In this document: positions 1-5,424 of the stretch, one piece after another
Numbering within the stretch: the stretch's first letter is position 1
Layout of the letters: each line of letters starts with the position of its first letter
Assembly: GCA_902478875.1 (NCBI GenBank)
Contig: CABSMZ010000099.1
Span: 1 to 6,968 of the forward strand
Origin: an uncultured Collinsella sp.
Lineage (GTDB): Bacteria > Actinomycetota > Coriobacteriia > Coriobacteriales > Coriobacteriaceae
Direction: 5' to 3'
DNA length: 6,968 nucleotides
Translations under genes and position numbers: made by a program
Notes under the pieces: generated by a model
Database searches by the model: none
Told to the model about the DNA's origin: nothing
Seen by the model: the letters and a program-made list of their open reading frames with translations, nothing else

Positions 1-20
1 CAGATGTGTATAAGAGACAG
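1..20. other. Nextera/Tn5 mosaic-end sequencing adapter (non-genomic)
   Basis: Bases 2-20 read AGATGTGTATAAGAGACAG, the 19-bp Tn5 mosaic end used in Illumina Nextera libraries. The preceding C matches the last base of the Read-1 adapter arm before the mosaic end. This is library residue left at the contig end. Translated, it gives the spurious N-termini MYKRQ (frame starting at 6) and MCIRD (frame starting at 4), which should be trimmed from any protein predicted here. Confidence 0.96.
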
Positions 21-812
21 GCCAAGTCCGCTTCTGAGGCTGCCGCCATCATCGGCGAGGGCATCCAGGCCTTCACCGTCCCCGGCTCCGTCGCCGAGGA
101 CCGCAAGGTCGGTCTGGGCCACGGCAACCTGGGCGCTATGCTGCTCTCCGACGACACCGAGTGCTTCGCCTTCCTGGCCGGCCACGAGTCCTTCGCTGCC
201 GCTGAGGGCGCTATCGGTCTGGCTCTGAACGCCAACAAGGCTCGCAAGAAGCCGCTGCGCGTTATCCTCAACGGTCTGGGCAAGGACGCCGCCCAGATCA
301 TCGCCCGTATCAACGGCTTCACCTATGTGAAGACCCAGTTCGACTACTACACGGGCGAGCTCAAGGTCGTCGAGACCATCCCCTACTCCGATGGTCCCCG
401 CGCTGCCGTTAACTGCTACGGCTCCGACGACGTCCGCGAGGGCGTTGCCATCATGTGGCACGAGAACGTCGACATCTCGATCACCGGTAACTCCACCAAC
501 CCCACGCGCTTCCAGCACCCCGTCGCTGGCACCTACAAGAAGGAGCGCATCGAGGCTGGCAAGAAGTACTTCTCCGTCGCTTCTGGTGGCGGCACTGGCC
601 GTACCCTGCACCCGGACAACATGGGCGCCGGCCCTGCCTCTTACGGCATGACCGACACCATGGGCCGCATGCACTCCGACGCCCAGTTCGCCGGTTCTTC
701 CTCCGTGCCTGCGCACGTCGACATGATGGGTCTCATCGGCATGGGCAACAACCCCATGGTCGGTGCCACCGTCGCTTGCGCTGTCGCCGTCGAGGAGGCC
801 CTCAAGGCCTAA
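21..812 (+). CDS. GGGtGRT-family protein, 5'-truncated
   Basis: The reading frame is open from the adapter junction to TAA at 810-812, giving 263 genuine residues. The family signature GGGTGRT is encoded at 585-605 and is followed by LHPDNMGAGPASYGMTD and then MGRMHSDAQFAGSS, the most conserved part of the family. Family members are usually about 330 residues, so roughly 70 N-terminal residues and the start codon are missing. The GTG at 6-8 lies in adapter sequence and is not a start. The function of the family is unknown to me. There is no signal peptide or obvious membrane segment in the visible part, so it is probably cytoplasmic. Every lysine codon I checked is AAG, and codon choice is strongly biased to C-ending codons, which suggests high expression (inference). 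A strong terminator 36 bases after the stop ends the transcript. Confidence 0.9.
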   Translation, partial: AKSASEAAAIIGEGIQAFTVPGSVAEDRKVGLGHGNLGAMLLSDDTECFAFLAGHESFAAAEGAIGLALNANKARKKPLRVILNGLGKDAAQIIARINGFTYVKTQFDYYTGELKVVETIPYSDGPRAAVNCYGSDDVREGVAIMWHENVDISITGNSTNPTRFQHPVAGTYKKERIEAGKKYFSVASGGGTGRTLHPDNMGAGPASYGMTDTMGRMHSDAQFAGSSSVPAHVDMMGLIGMGNNPMVGATVACAVAVEEALKA

Positions 813-847
813 TCGCGCCCGCGCGATGCTCATATCGTTGAGCTTTG

Positions 848-880
848 GAGCCGCTACCTTTCGAGGTAGCGGCTCTTTTT
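848..880 (+). terminator. Intrinsic terminator after the GGGtGRT gene
   Basis: GAGCCGCTACC (848-858) pairs perfectly with GGTAGCGGCTC (865-875) around a 6-base loop. Five T's follow at once (876-880), then GTTTG. The 11-bp GC-rich stem and T-tract make a textbook Rho-independent terminator for the upstream gene. Confidence 0.95.
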
Positions 881-885
881 GTTTG

Positions 886-1068
886 CGCTGGCGCAGGGTA
901 GCTAATGCCGATATATCAGCTGGGGCGAAATACAAGATGTGATGAGATGGAGCGTCAGAGCGTCCATGACGCCCACCTGCCATATTTGCCCTTTACCGAT
1001 TTGCCGGGTCTTTGCGGCCCCATTGCCGATCACCCGTGCGACAATGCGCCGGACGAGAAAGGAATCCG
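886..1068. other. Intergenic region upstream of the flavoprotein gene
   Basis: No gene is supported here. One modest hairpin is visible: GCGTCA (952-957) with TGACGC (967-972), 9-base loop. I find no convincing -35/-10 pair; GCTAAT at 901-906 is the best -10-like hexamer, but it lacks a good -35 partner. A promoter must presumably lie here because a strong terminator precedes the region, but I cannot place it. Confidence 0.5.
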
Positions 1069-2595
1069 ATGGAATCGACTGATGTACTGGTAATTGGAGC
1101 TGGCATTGCGGGCCTTTGCGCCGCCATCGAAGCGGCACGCACGGGTGCAACCGTCACTGTGGCAAGCGCCGGCAAGACCATGAGTGGATCGAGCTTCTTC
1201 CCGGGTACCTGGGGCCTCGGCCTCATCGGTCCCGTCGACGAAGACGATGAACAGGACCTCATCGACACCATCCAGACCGTCGGCGGCGGTGTTGCCGACA
1301 CCGAACTCGTCCAGACATTCGTCCACGGCATTCCCCGGGCAATTACATGGCTCGAGCAAGACCTGGGCGTTGAACTCCAGCATCCGCAAAGCGCCGAGAG
1401 CGCTCAGCAAAAGCAGTTTATCCCCTGCTTTGACCACAAGACGCGCATGTGGCGCGGCCTCACCCGCAAGCCCCTTGAGGACGCTCTAACGGCCCATATC
1501 GAGTCGCTTGGCATTCGCCTGATCCCGCGCCATGAGCTTATCGACCTTGTTGAGGATACGAACGGCAGAATAACCGGAACCGTGCTCTACGACCTCACCG
1601 AAAATCGAATCGCGCCCTTTGCTGCCAAGGCCACGGTCATCGCAGCCGGTGGCACGGGTGGCCTGTTCGAGCGAAGCCTCACTTCCGCCGACGTGCTCAG
1701 CTCATCACAGGCCATCGCACTGGCGCACGGCGCATCGCTTACTAATATAGAGTTCATGCAGATGATGCCCGGCTTCATCGAGCCCAAGCGTAACCTGGTC
1801 TTCAACGAGAAAACCTGGCGCTATGTCAAGTTCGACCAGCCGGCAGATATTGCCGATGACAAGCTAGACGACCTGCTCGAGCAACGCTCTGGATATGGTC
1901 CCTTCACGTCACGCTTGGCCTCCCGGGCTATCGATCTCGTCATCGATCAGGCTGGTGCCGAAGGCCTGGCACTCCACTACGGCTTCCCCCGCGAGGATGT
2001 CCCAGAGTTTGTGCAGACCTTTGCCACCTGGCTGCAAGACGAGCACGGCATCGCCCCGACTGACGAGATGCGCGTTGCGATGTATGCCCACGCCGCTAAC
2101 GGCGGTATCAAGATCGACAAGACCGCGTACACGGGCGTTGAGGGCCTCTACGCCTGTGGCGAGGCAACAGGCGGTATGCACGGCGCCGATCGCATTGGCG
2201 GCCTGTCAAGCGCCAACGGCATCGTATTCGGACGTATCGCGGGCGCATCGGCAGCCCTCACAGCGCAGAAAGAGCCTGAAGCGGCCCTGAAGACGGATAT
2301 CACCCTCCCCCAGTACGGCATTGCCACAACAGATGCCGATCGCCTGACACACAGCCTTAGGCACACGATGAGCACCTATTGCATGATCAACAGGACCGAA
2401 ACAGGCCTATCCGAGGCCCTGCAACAGCTTGAAAGCCTGCAAGACAAGGCCATGGCGCTGAGCAAGCCGCATGCCGATGACAGCGAGATCGCAGCCCTCG
2501 CCCGCCTACAGTCGCAGATTCAGCTGTCGACGGAGATGGTCAAAGCCATGCGTAAGCGGACCGAAAGTCTCGGATCGCACTATCGAGCGGATTAA
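1069..2595 (+). CDS. FAD-binding flavoprotein, fumarate reductase/L-aspartate oxidase family
   Basis: A complete 508-residue protein. The start is the ATG at 1069, with AAAGGA (1058-1063) five bases upstream; the reading frame extends further 5', but the dinucleotide-binding motif VIGAGIAGL begins at residue 8 from this ATG, as expected. Family features in order: the Rossmann FAD motif GxGxxG (residues 10-15), the second FAD-contacting stretch ATVIAAGGTGGLF (188-200), a capping domain, HAANGGI (341-347, where H341 aligns with the substrate-site His of FrdA HYTMGGI), and GMHGADRIGG (369-378), whose R375 corresponds to the conserved substrate Arg of HGANRLG. A helical C-terminal part (about 427-460, RHTMSTYCMINRTETGL) resembles the SdhA/FrdA C-terminal domain. 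The usual QxHPTG motif is replaced by QMMPGF (231-236), and the TEGxRGEG loop is not recognisable, so the substrate is uncertain. No FeS subunit, membrane anchor, nadA or nadC lies nearby, so it probably acts as a soluble stand-alone oxidoreductase. No signal peptide. Confidence 0.87.
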   Translation: MESTDVLVIGAGIAGLCAAIEAARTGATVTVASAGKTMSGSSFFPGTWGLGLIGPVDEDDEQDLIDTIQTVGGGVADTELVQTFVHGIPRAITWLEQDLGVELQHPQSAESAQQKQFIPCFDHKTRMWRGLTRKPLEDALTAHIESLGIRLIPRHELIDLVEDTNGRITGTVLYDLTENRIAPFAAKATVIAAGGTGGLFERSLTSADVLSSSQAIALAHGASLTNIEFMQMMPGFIEPKRNLVFNEKTWRYVKFDQPADIADDKLDDLLEQRSGYGPFTSRLASRAIDLVIDQAGAEGLALHYGFPREDVPEFVQTFATWLQDEHGIAPTDEMRVAMYAHAANGGIKIDKTAYTGVEGLYACGEATGGMHGADRIGGLSSANGIVFGRIAGASAALTAQKEPEAALKTDITLPQYGIATTDADRLTHSLRHTMSTYCMINRTETGLSEALQQLESLQDKAMALSKPHADDSEIAALARLQSQIQLSTEMVKAMRKRTESLGSHYRAD

Positions 2596-2637
2596 ACCGG
2601 ACACCTATCTAAAGCAGAACACAATCAATCGATATCC

Positions 2638-2673
2638 ATGGGCCCCGTGAGCTTGAAGCAGCACGGGGCCCAT
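2638..2673. other. Perfect 12-bp hairpin between flavoprotein gene and dinD
   Basis: ATGGGCCCCGTG (2638-2649) pairs perfectly with CACGGGGCCCAT (2662-2673) around a 12-base loop. Neither strand has a T-tract after the stem, so it is not a typical intrinsic terminator, although it sits 42 bases past the flavoprotein stop. It may be a T-less terminator, an mRNA 3'-end stabiliser, or a regulatory site for the next gene. A smaller hairpin, GCGGGC/GCCCGC with an AAA loop (2714-2728), lies further downstream. Confidence 0.6.
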
Positions 2674-2756
2674 TCGTGTCCGCACGACAGCGTATCCTTA
2701 TTCTGAATATAGAGCGGGCAAAGCCCGCATAGAAAATAGACCAGCGAGGAGGAGAT

Positions 2757-3617
2757 ATGGACAGCAGGGATATCGAGAAATGGCGTGTCGAACTTGACAG
2801 CTACGCCCATGTGGAAGACGGCGTTGAGTATTGGCTCGCACGCGATTTAATGGAACCCATGGGGTACACTCGATGGGAGAACTTCGCCGAAGTTGTTAAG
2901 AGGGCAAAAGTCTCGTGCGAAACAAACAAAACTCCAGTTGATTCCCATTTTCGTGACACCACGAAAATGGTAACTGCCGGTGTCGCCGCTCGCGCGGTTA
3001 AAGACTACAAACTTACGCGCTATGCATGCTATTTAATCGCACAGAACGGAGATTCAAACAAGCCAGAGATCGCGCTCGCCCAGGCATACTTTGCCGTGCA
3101 GACGCGCCGCCAAGAGCTCATAGAGCAGCGCTTCGCAGAGATTCAGCGCTTGCAGGCGCGCCACTCGCTATCCGATTCAGAGAAACAGCTCTCGGGTATT
3201 GCGTTCAAACGCGGCGTGGACTCCAAAGGATTCGCGATCATCAAGTCGAAGGGCGATGAGGCGTTATTCGGCGGCAGAAGCACGGCGGAAATGAAGCAGC
3301 AGCTCGGCGTACCCAAGAGCGCGGCATTGGCGGACAGGTTAGCCGATGTCCTCATCAAAGCAAAGGACCTCACGAACTCGATGACGGCCTTCAACGCCGA
3401 GGAACACGACTTGTACGGTCTGGACCAGATCAAACAAGAACACGTCGAGAACAACACGAGCGTGCGTGGCAGCCTCATCGACCGCGGAATTGTTCCCGAG
3501 AACCTACCGCCTGCCGAGGATACAAAAAAGCTCGAGCGTCGCGTGAAGGCAGACGAGAAGAAACTCAAGGAGGGTACTGACGGTTTCACCGATCCCCAGG
3601 GTAGACTCAATCTGTGA
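2757..3617 (+). CDS. dinD: DinD-like protein (DNA damage-inducible protein D family)
   Basis: A 286-residue protein, close to the 274 residues of E. coli DinD. The ATG at 2757 follows a near-perfect Shine-Dalgarno AGGAGG (2747-2752) with a 4-base spacer. Residues 25-54 (YWLARDLMEPMGY and following) match the N-terminal BRO-N/antirepressor-like part. Residues 83-120, including LTRYACYLIAQNGD and YFAVQTRRQE, are the family hallmark. The C-terminal region has the RGSLIDRGIVPENLPP segment (237-252) followed by a charged, probably helical tail. E. coli DinD is SOS-induced and acts on RecA filaments; that role here is inferred from homology only. I find no GAAC-N4-GTTC (Gram-positive-type) or CTGT-N8-ACAG (E. 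coli-type) LexA box in the 161 bases upstream. Codon use is atypical for the window, with many AAA lysines, AGG arginines and TTA, and it lies beside a duplicated tRNA end; both suggest horizontal transfer. Confidence 0.88.
   Translation: MDSRDIEKWRVELDSYAHVEDGVEYWLARDLMEPMGYTRWENFAEVVKRAKVSCETNKTPVDSHFRDTTKMVTAGVAARAVKDYKLTRYACYLIAQNGDSNKPEIALAQAYFAVQTRRQELIEQRFAEIQRLQARHSLSDSEKQLSGIAFKRGVDSKGFAIIKSKGDEALFGGRSTAEMKQQLGVPKSAALADRLADVLIKAKDLTNSMTAFNAEEHDLYGLDQIKQEHVENNTSVRGSLIDRGIVPENLPPAEDTKKLERRVKADEKKLKEGTDGFTDPQGRLNL
2945..2970. repeat. Perfect inverted repeat inside dinD
   Basis: CCATTTTCGTG (2945-2955) and CACGAAAATGG (2960-2970) are exact reverse complements separated by only ACAC. The 11-bp stem lies within coding sequence, about 190 bases after the start codon, over residues SHFRDTTKMV. 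No T-tract follows, so it is not a terminator. It could be an mRNA hairpin or a protein-binding palindrome. Confidence 0.85.
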
Positions 3618-3660
3618 AAGCGGCCGCGCCCTTTCGGGTTCGACCCCATGCGAGGTTAAC

Positions 3661-3691
3661 AAAAAAGCGACCAGCCTAAGCCAGTCGCTTT
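3661..3691 (-). terminator. Second copy of the tRNA operon terminator
   Basis: On the minus strand AAAGCGAC (3691-3684) pairs with GTCGCTTT (3671-3664), then TTT (3663-3661). Three additional pairs, two of them G-U wobbles, form only in the minus-strand RNA and extend the stem to 11 bp. It duplicates the terminator at 3837-3867 and would act as a backup. On the plus strand the hairpin, with a short TTT, might weakly end dinD transcription. Confidence 0.75.
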
Positions 3692-3700
3692 AACATGCTT

Positions 3701-3720
3701 TGGTGGGCCGTCAGGGGGTC
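3701..3720 (-). pseudogene. tRNA-Lys 3'-end remnant
   Basis: Bases 3704-3720 match bases 3881-3897 of the intact tRNA-Lys at 16 of 17 positions. They cover part of the T-loop, the 3' strand of the T-stem, the 3' acceptor strand (with ACGGCCC in place of ACGACCC) and the discriminator A. Read on the minus strand the discriminator is followed by a proper CCA (3703-3701). The rest of the tRNA is absent. This is a fragment, not a functional gene. Confidence 0.8.
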
Positions 3721-3721
3721 A

Positions 3722-3791
3722 GCCTGCTGCGCAGGCGGTCACTGCGGCGCTTCGCGCCTTGCGCGCTGCGCTGGCAAATGCTTACGCATTT
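3722..3791. repeat. Cluster of three short perfect hairpins
   Basis: Three successive palindromes fill the spacer between the two direct-repeat copies: GCCTGC/GCAGGC (3722-3736, triloop), GGCGC/GCGCC (3746-3758, triloop TTC) and AAATGC/GCATTT (3776-3791, loop TTAC). Dense short hairpins of this kind resemble REP-like or BIME-like intergenic elements, but I do not recognise a named family. An open frame of 74 codons across it has no plausible protein features. Confidence 0.6.
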
Positions 3792-3800
3792 CCTCAGCTC

Positions 3801-3897
3801 CGCGCCCCGACGGGTTCGACCCCGTGCGAGGTCAACAAAAAAGCGACCAGCCTAAACCAGTCGCTTTAACGATCTTTGGGTGGGTCGTCAGGGGGTC
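3801..3897. repeat. Direct repeat, copy B (joined to the intact tRNA-Lys)
   Basis: This is the partner of 3625-3720. It runs continuously from intergenic sequence through the functional terminator into the 3' end of the intact tRNA-Lys. ACGGG/CCCGT around TTCGAC (3810-3825) can pair in this copy but not in copy A, where the flanks have diverged. Confidence 0.92.
3837..3867 (-). terminator. Terminator of the tRNA-His/tRNA-Lys operon
   Basis: On the minus strand AAAGCGAC (3867-3860) pairs with GTCGCTTT (3847-3840) and the T-run continues to 3837. UGG and CUG extend the stem by three pairs using G-U wobbles, which exist only in the minus-strand transcript. This marks the hairpin as functional in the direction of the tRNA operon. 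It starts 14 bases after the tRNA-Lys discriminator base. Confidence 0.88.
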
Positions 3898-3953
3898 GAA
3901 CCCTGGACCTTGGGATTAAGAGTCCCCTGCTCTACCAACTGAGCTAACGACCC
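3881..3953 (-). tRNA. tRNA-Lys(CTT)
   Basis: The minus strand folds into a complete 73-base cloverleaf: acceptor GGGTCGT/ACGACCC, D-arm GCTC-AGTTGGTA-GAGC, anticodon loop CTCTTAA (anticodon CTT, reading AAG), T-arm CAGGG-TTCGACC-CCCTG, discriminator A. The outermost anticodon-stem pair (27-43) is a G-A mismatch; the other four pair. The 3' CCA is not intact: the discriminator is followed by CCCA, with one extra C. It is the second gene of a two-tRNA operon, 22 bases after tRNA-His. It suits a genome in which AAG dominates lysine codons. Confidence 0.96.
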
Positions 3954-3975
3954 GATATCAACACGAAGCAAGAAC

Positions 3976-4053
3976 TGGGGTGGGTAAAGGGACTCGAACC
4001 CTCGACCTACGGGACCACAACCCGTCGCTCTAGCCAACTGAGCTACACCCACC
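3976..4053 (-). tRNA. tRNA-His(GTG)
   Basis: The minus strand gives a full cloverleaf: acceptor GTGGGTG/TACCCAC, D-arm GCTC-AGTTGGCTA-GAGC, anticodon loop TTGTGGT (anticodon GTG), T-arm GAGGG-TTCGAGT-CCCTT. The histidine identity elements are present: an encoded G-1 (4053) opposite discriminator C73 (3979). The 3' CCA is encoded (3978-3976). It is the first gene of the operon, 26 bases after the promoter -10 box. Confidence 0.97.
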
Positions 4054-4079
4054 GTGTCCTGTGCGCTTCGCGCTCGACT

Positions 4080-4108
4080 ATTATTGCAAGGAACGCCACG
4101 CGATGCAA
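4080..4108 (-). promoter_or_regulatory. Promoter of the tRNA-His/tRNA-Lys operon
   Basis: On the minus strand, TTGCAT (4108-4103) and AATAAT (4085-4080) are spaced by exactly 17 bases, and the -10 box lies 26 bases before tRNA-His. The sequence just upstream (about 4113-4140) is A/T-rich with A- and T-runs, resembling an UP element. The discriminator region is GC-rich (CGAGCGCGAAGCGC), as in many stringently controlled stable-RNA promoters. Stringent control is an inference. Confidence 0.72.
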
Positions 4109-4138
4109 GCCCCAATTTTCAAGAATTTTAAAAGAGTT

Positions 4139-4157
4139 TTTCGAGCGCGTTTCGAGC
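4139..4157. promoter_or_regulatory. Direct repeat TTTCGAGC x2 with 11-base period
   Basis: TTTCGAGC occurs at 4139-4146 and 4150-4157, one helical turn apart, in the divergent region 61 bases upstream of the aminotransferase start. The arrangement could be an activator or repressor site, but it could also be chance. No convincing + strand promoter is visible; TAAACT at 4181-4186 is the best -10-like hexamer. Confidence 0.3.
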
Positions 4158-4217
4158 AATTCCCACCGGTTCCATAGGAGTAAACTTGCCCCACTGCAAA
4201 TCCTCGAAAGGACCGGC

Positions 4218-5399
4218 ATGAAAGAACTCTCCAACCGCACGGCAACATTTACCGATTCGGTCATCCGCCGCATGACACGCATCTCCAATAAGTACGATGC
4301 CGTCAACCTGTCGCAGGGCTTCCCCGACTTCGATCCTCCGGCGCAGCTGCTCAACAGCCTGAGCACCATCGCCGCCGACCCCAAGCCGCTCTACCACCAG
4401 TACTCCATTACCTGGGGCTCCCAGGCCATGCGCGAGGCGCTCGCCGCCAAACAGGAGCACTTTATGGGCATGCCGATCGACCCCAACCAGAATATCGTGG
4501 TCACCTGCGGCTCCACCGAGGCCATGATGGCCGCCATGATGACGGTTACGAACCCCGGAGACAAGGTCGTCATCTTCTCGCCGTTCTACGAGAACTACGG
4601 CGCTGACACCATTCTCTCGGGTGCCGAGCCCATCTATGTGCCGCTCAACCCGCCCACGTTCGACTTTGACCGCGAGACGCTCGAGGCAGCCTTCCGCGAC
4701 AACGACCCCAAGGCCATCGTCCTGTGCAACCCTTCCAACCCTTGCGGCAAGGTCTTTACGCGCGAGGAGCTCACCTTCATCGCCGACCTCTGCAAAAAGT
4801 ACGACGCCTACTGCATTACCGACGAGGTATACGAGCACATCGTCTACGCGCCCCATGAGCACGTCTATATGGCCACGCTGCCCGGCATGTTCGAGCGAAC
4901 CATCAGCTGCAGCTCGCTATCTAAGACGTACTCCATCACCGGCTGGCGTCTGGGCTACACCATCGCCCCGGCCCAGATCACCGAGCGCATCAAGAAGGTC
5001 CACGACTTTCTCACCGTGGGTGCCGCCGCTCCCCTGCAGGAAGCCGTTGTCACCGCCCTCAACTTCGACGACAGCTATTACGATGAGGTCCTTGACCTCT
5101 ATACCGCCAAACGCGACCTGTTCTGCCAGGGACTCGATAGCATCGGTCTTGAGCATAACGTGCCGCAGGGCGCCTACTACGTCATGATGGACATCTCTGA
5201 GTTTGGCTATGACAGCGACCTCGAATTCTGCGAGGACCTCGCATCCAAGGCGGGCGTGGGCGCCGTGCCCGGCTCGAGCTTCTTCCGCGAGCCCGTCAAC
5301 CATCTGATTCGTTTCCACTTTGCCAAGCGGAACGAGACGCTTAATGCGGCACTGGAGAACCTCAAGTCGCTACGTGATGAAATCAAGCCGCGCGGGTAA
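4218..5399 (+). CDS. PLP-dependent aminotransferase, class I/II
   Basis: A complete 393-residue fold-type I aminotransferase. The ATG at 4218 has AAAGGA (4207-4212) five bases upstream. Visible motifs: SQGFPDFDPP (32-41) at the substrate entrance, GSTEAM (98-103) for cofactor phosphate, NPSNPCGK (171-178) with N174 as the pyridine-ring Asn, TDEVYE (201-206) with D202 contacting the pyridine nitrogen and Y205 the ring oxygen, SLSKTYSITGWRLGY (233-247) with K236 as Schiff-base lysine, and NHLIRFHFAK (361-370) with R365 binding the substrate carboxylate. All catalytic residues are present. The protein resembles the kynurenine/methionine/aromatic aminotransferase group (subgroup I-gamma style) rather than a dedicated aspartate enzyme, but exact substrates cannot be read from sequence. 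It is probably cytoplasmic. It diverges from the tRNA operon and is a single-gene unit ending at its own terminator. Confidence 0.93.
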   Translation: MKELSNRTATFTDSVIRRMTRISNKYDAVNLSQGFPDFDPPAQLLNSLSTIAADPKPLYHQYSITWGSQAMREALAAKQEHFMGMPIDPNQNIVVTCGSTEAMMAAMMTVTNPGDKVVIFSPFYENYGADTILSGAEPIYVPLNPPTFDFDRETLEAAFRDNDPKAIVLCNPSNPCGKVFTREELTFIADLCKKYDAYCITDEVYEHIVYAPHEHVYMATLPGMFERTISCSSLSKTYSITGWRLGYTIAPAQITERIKKVHDFLTVGAAAPLQEAVVTALNFDDSYYDEVLDLYTAKRDLFCQGLDSIGLEHNVPQGAYYVMMDISEFGYDSDLEFCEDLASKAGVGAVPGSSFFREPVNHLIRFHFAKRNETLNAALENLKSLRDEIKPRG

Positions 5400-5424
5400 G
5401 GACGGCCCGGCAACTAAAGCAACC

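Larger units (their letters stand above)
3625..3720. repeat. Direct repeat, copy A (truncated tRNA-Lys end plus terminator)
   Basis: This 96-base block aligns with 3801-3897. In my hand alignment 57 of 60 bases match between 3635-3694 and 3811-3870, and about 86 of 97 over the full length with one indel. It contains CGGGTTCGACCCC, the terminator hairpin, and the last 17 bases of the tRNA-Lys gene. The similarity stops inside the tRNA T-loop (after GGGGGTC), where copy A continues into unrelated hairpin-rich sequence. Confidence 0.92.

Noticed and set aside
4..228. Open frame starting MCIRDR from the adapter
   Set aside because: The start comes from Nextera adapter sequence and the frame is out of register with the recognisable GGGtGRT protein.
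905..1093. 62-codon open frame upstream of, and overlapping, the flavoprotein start
   Set aside because: It has a weak AGGG ribosome site but no recognisable domain, and its end overlaps the start of a well-supported gene in another frame. A leader peptide is possible but unsupported.
3620..3627. GCGGCCGC palindrome just after the dinD stop
   Set aside because: It is an 8-base GC palindrome that also happens to be a NotI site; in GC-rich DNA there is no reason to assign it a function or suspect cloning vector.
3625..3897. Two-copy repeat considered as a CRISPR remnant
   Set aside because: The repeat is about 97 bases long, contains a tRNA end and a terminator, and occurs only twice; it has no CRISPR-like repeat-spacer periodicity and no cas genes nearby.
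3695..3919. 74-codon + strand frame ending in RGSNPGPWD
   Set aside because: It runs across the repeats, the terminator and antisense to tRNA-Lys; the ending is the usual translation of a tRNA T-arm region.
3888..4115. 75-codon - strand frame containing AQLVEQ and GVAQLARATG
   Set aside because: These are characteristic translations of tRNA genes; the frame is the tRNA-His/tRNA-Lys operon itself.
4128..4862. 244-codon - strand frame opposite the aminotransferase
   Set aside because: It is a mirror of a high-GC gene; the + strand protein has all the aminotransferase motifs.
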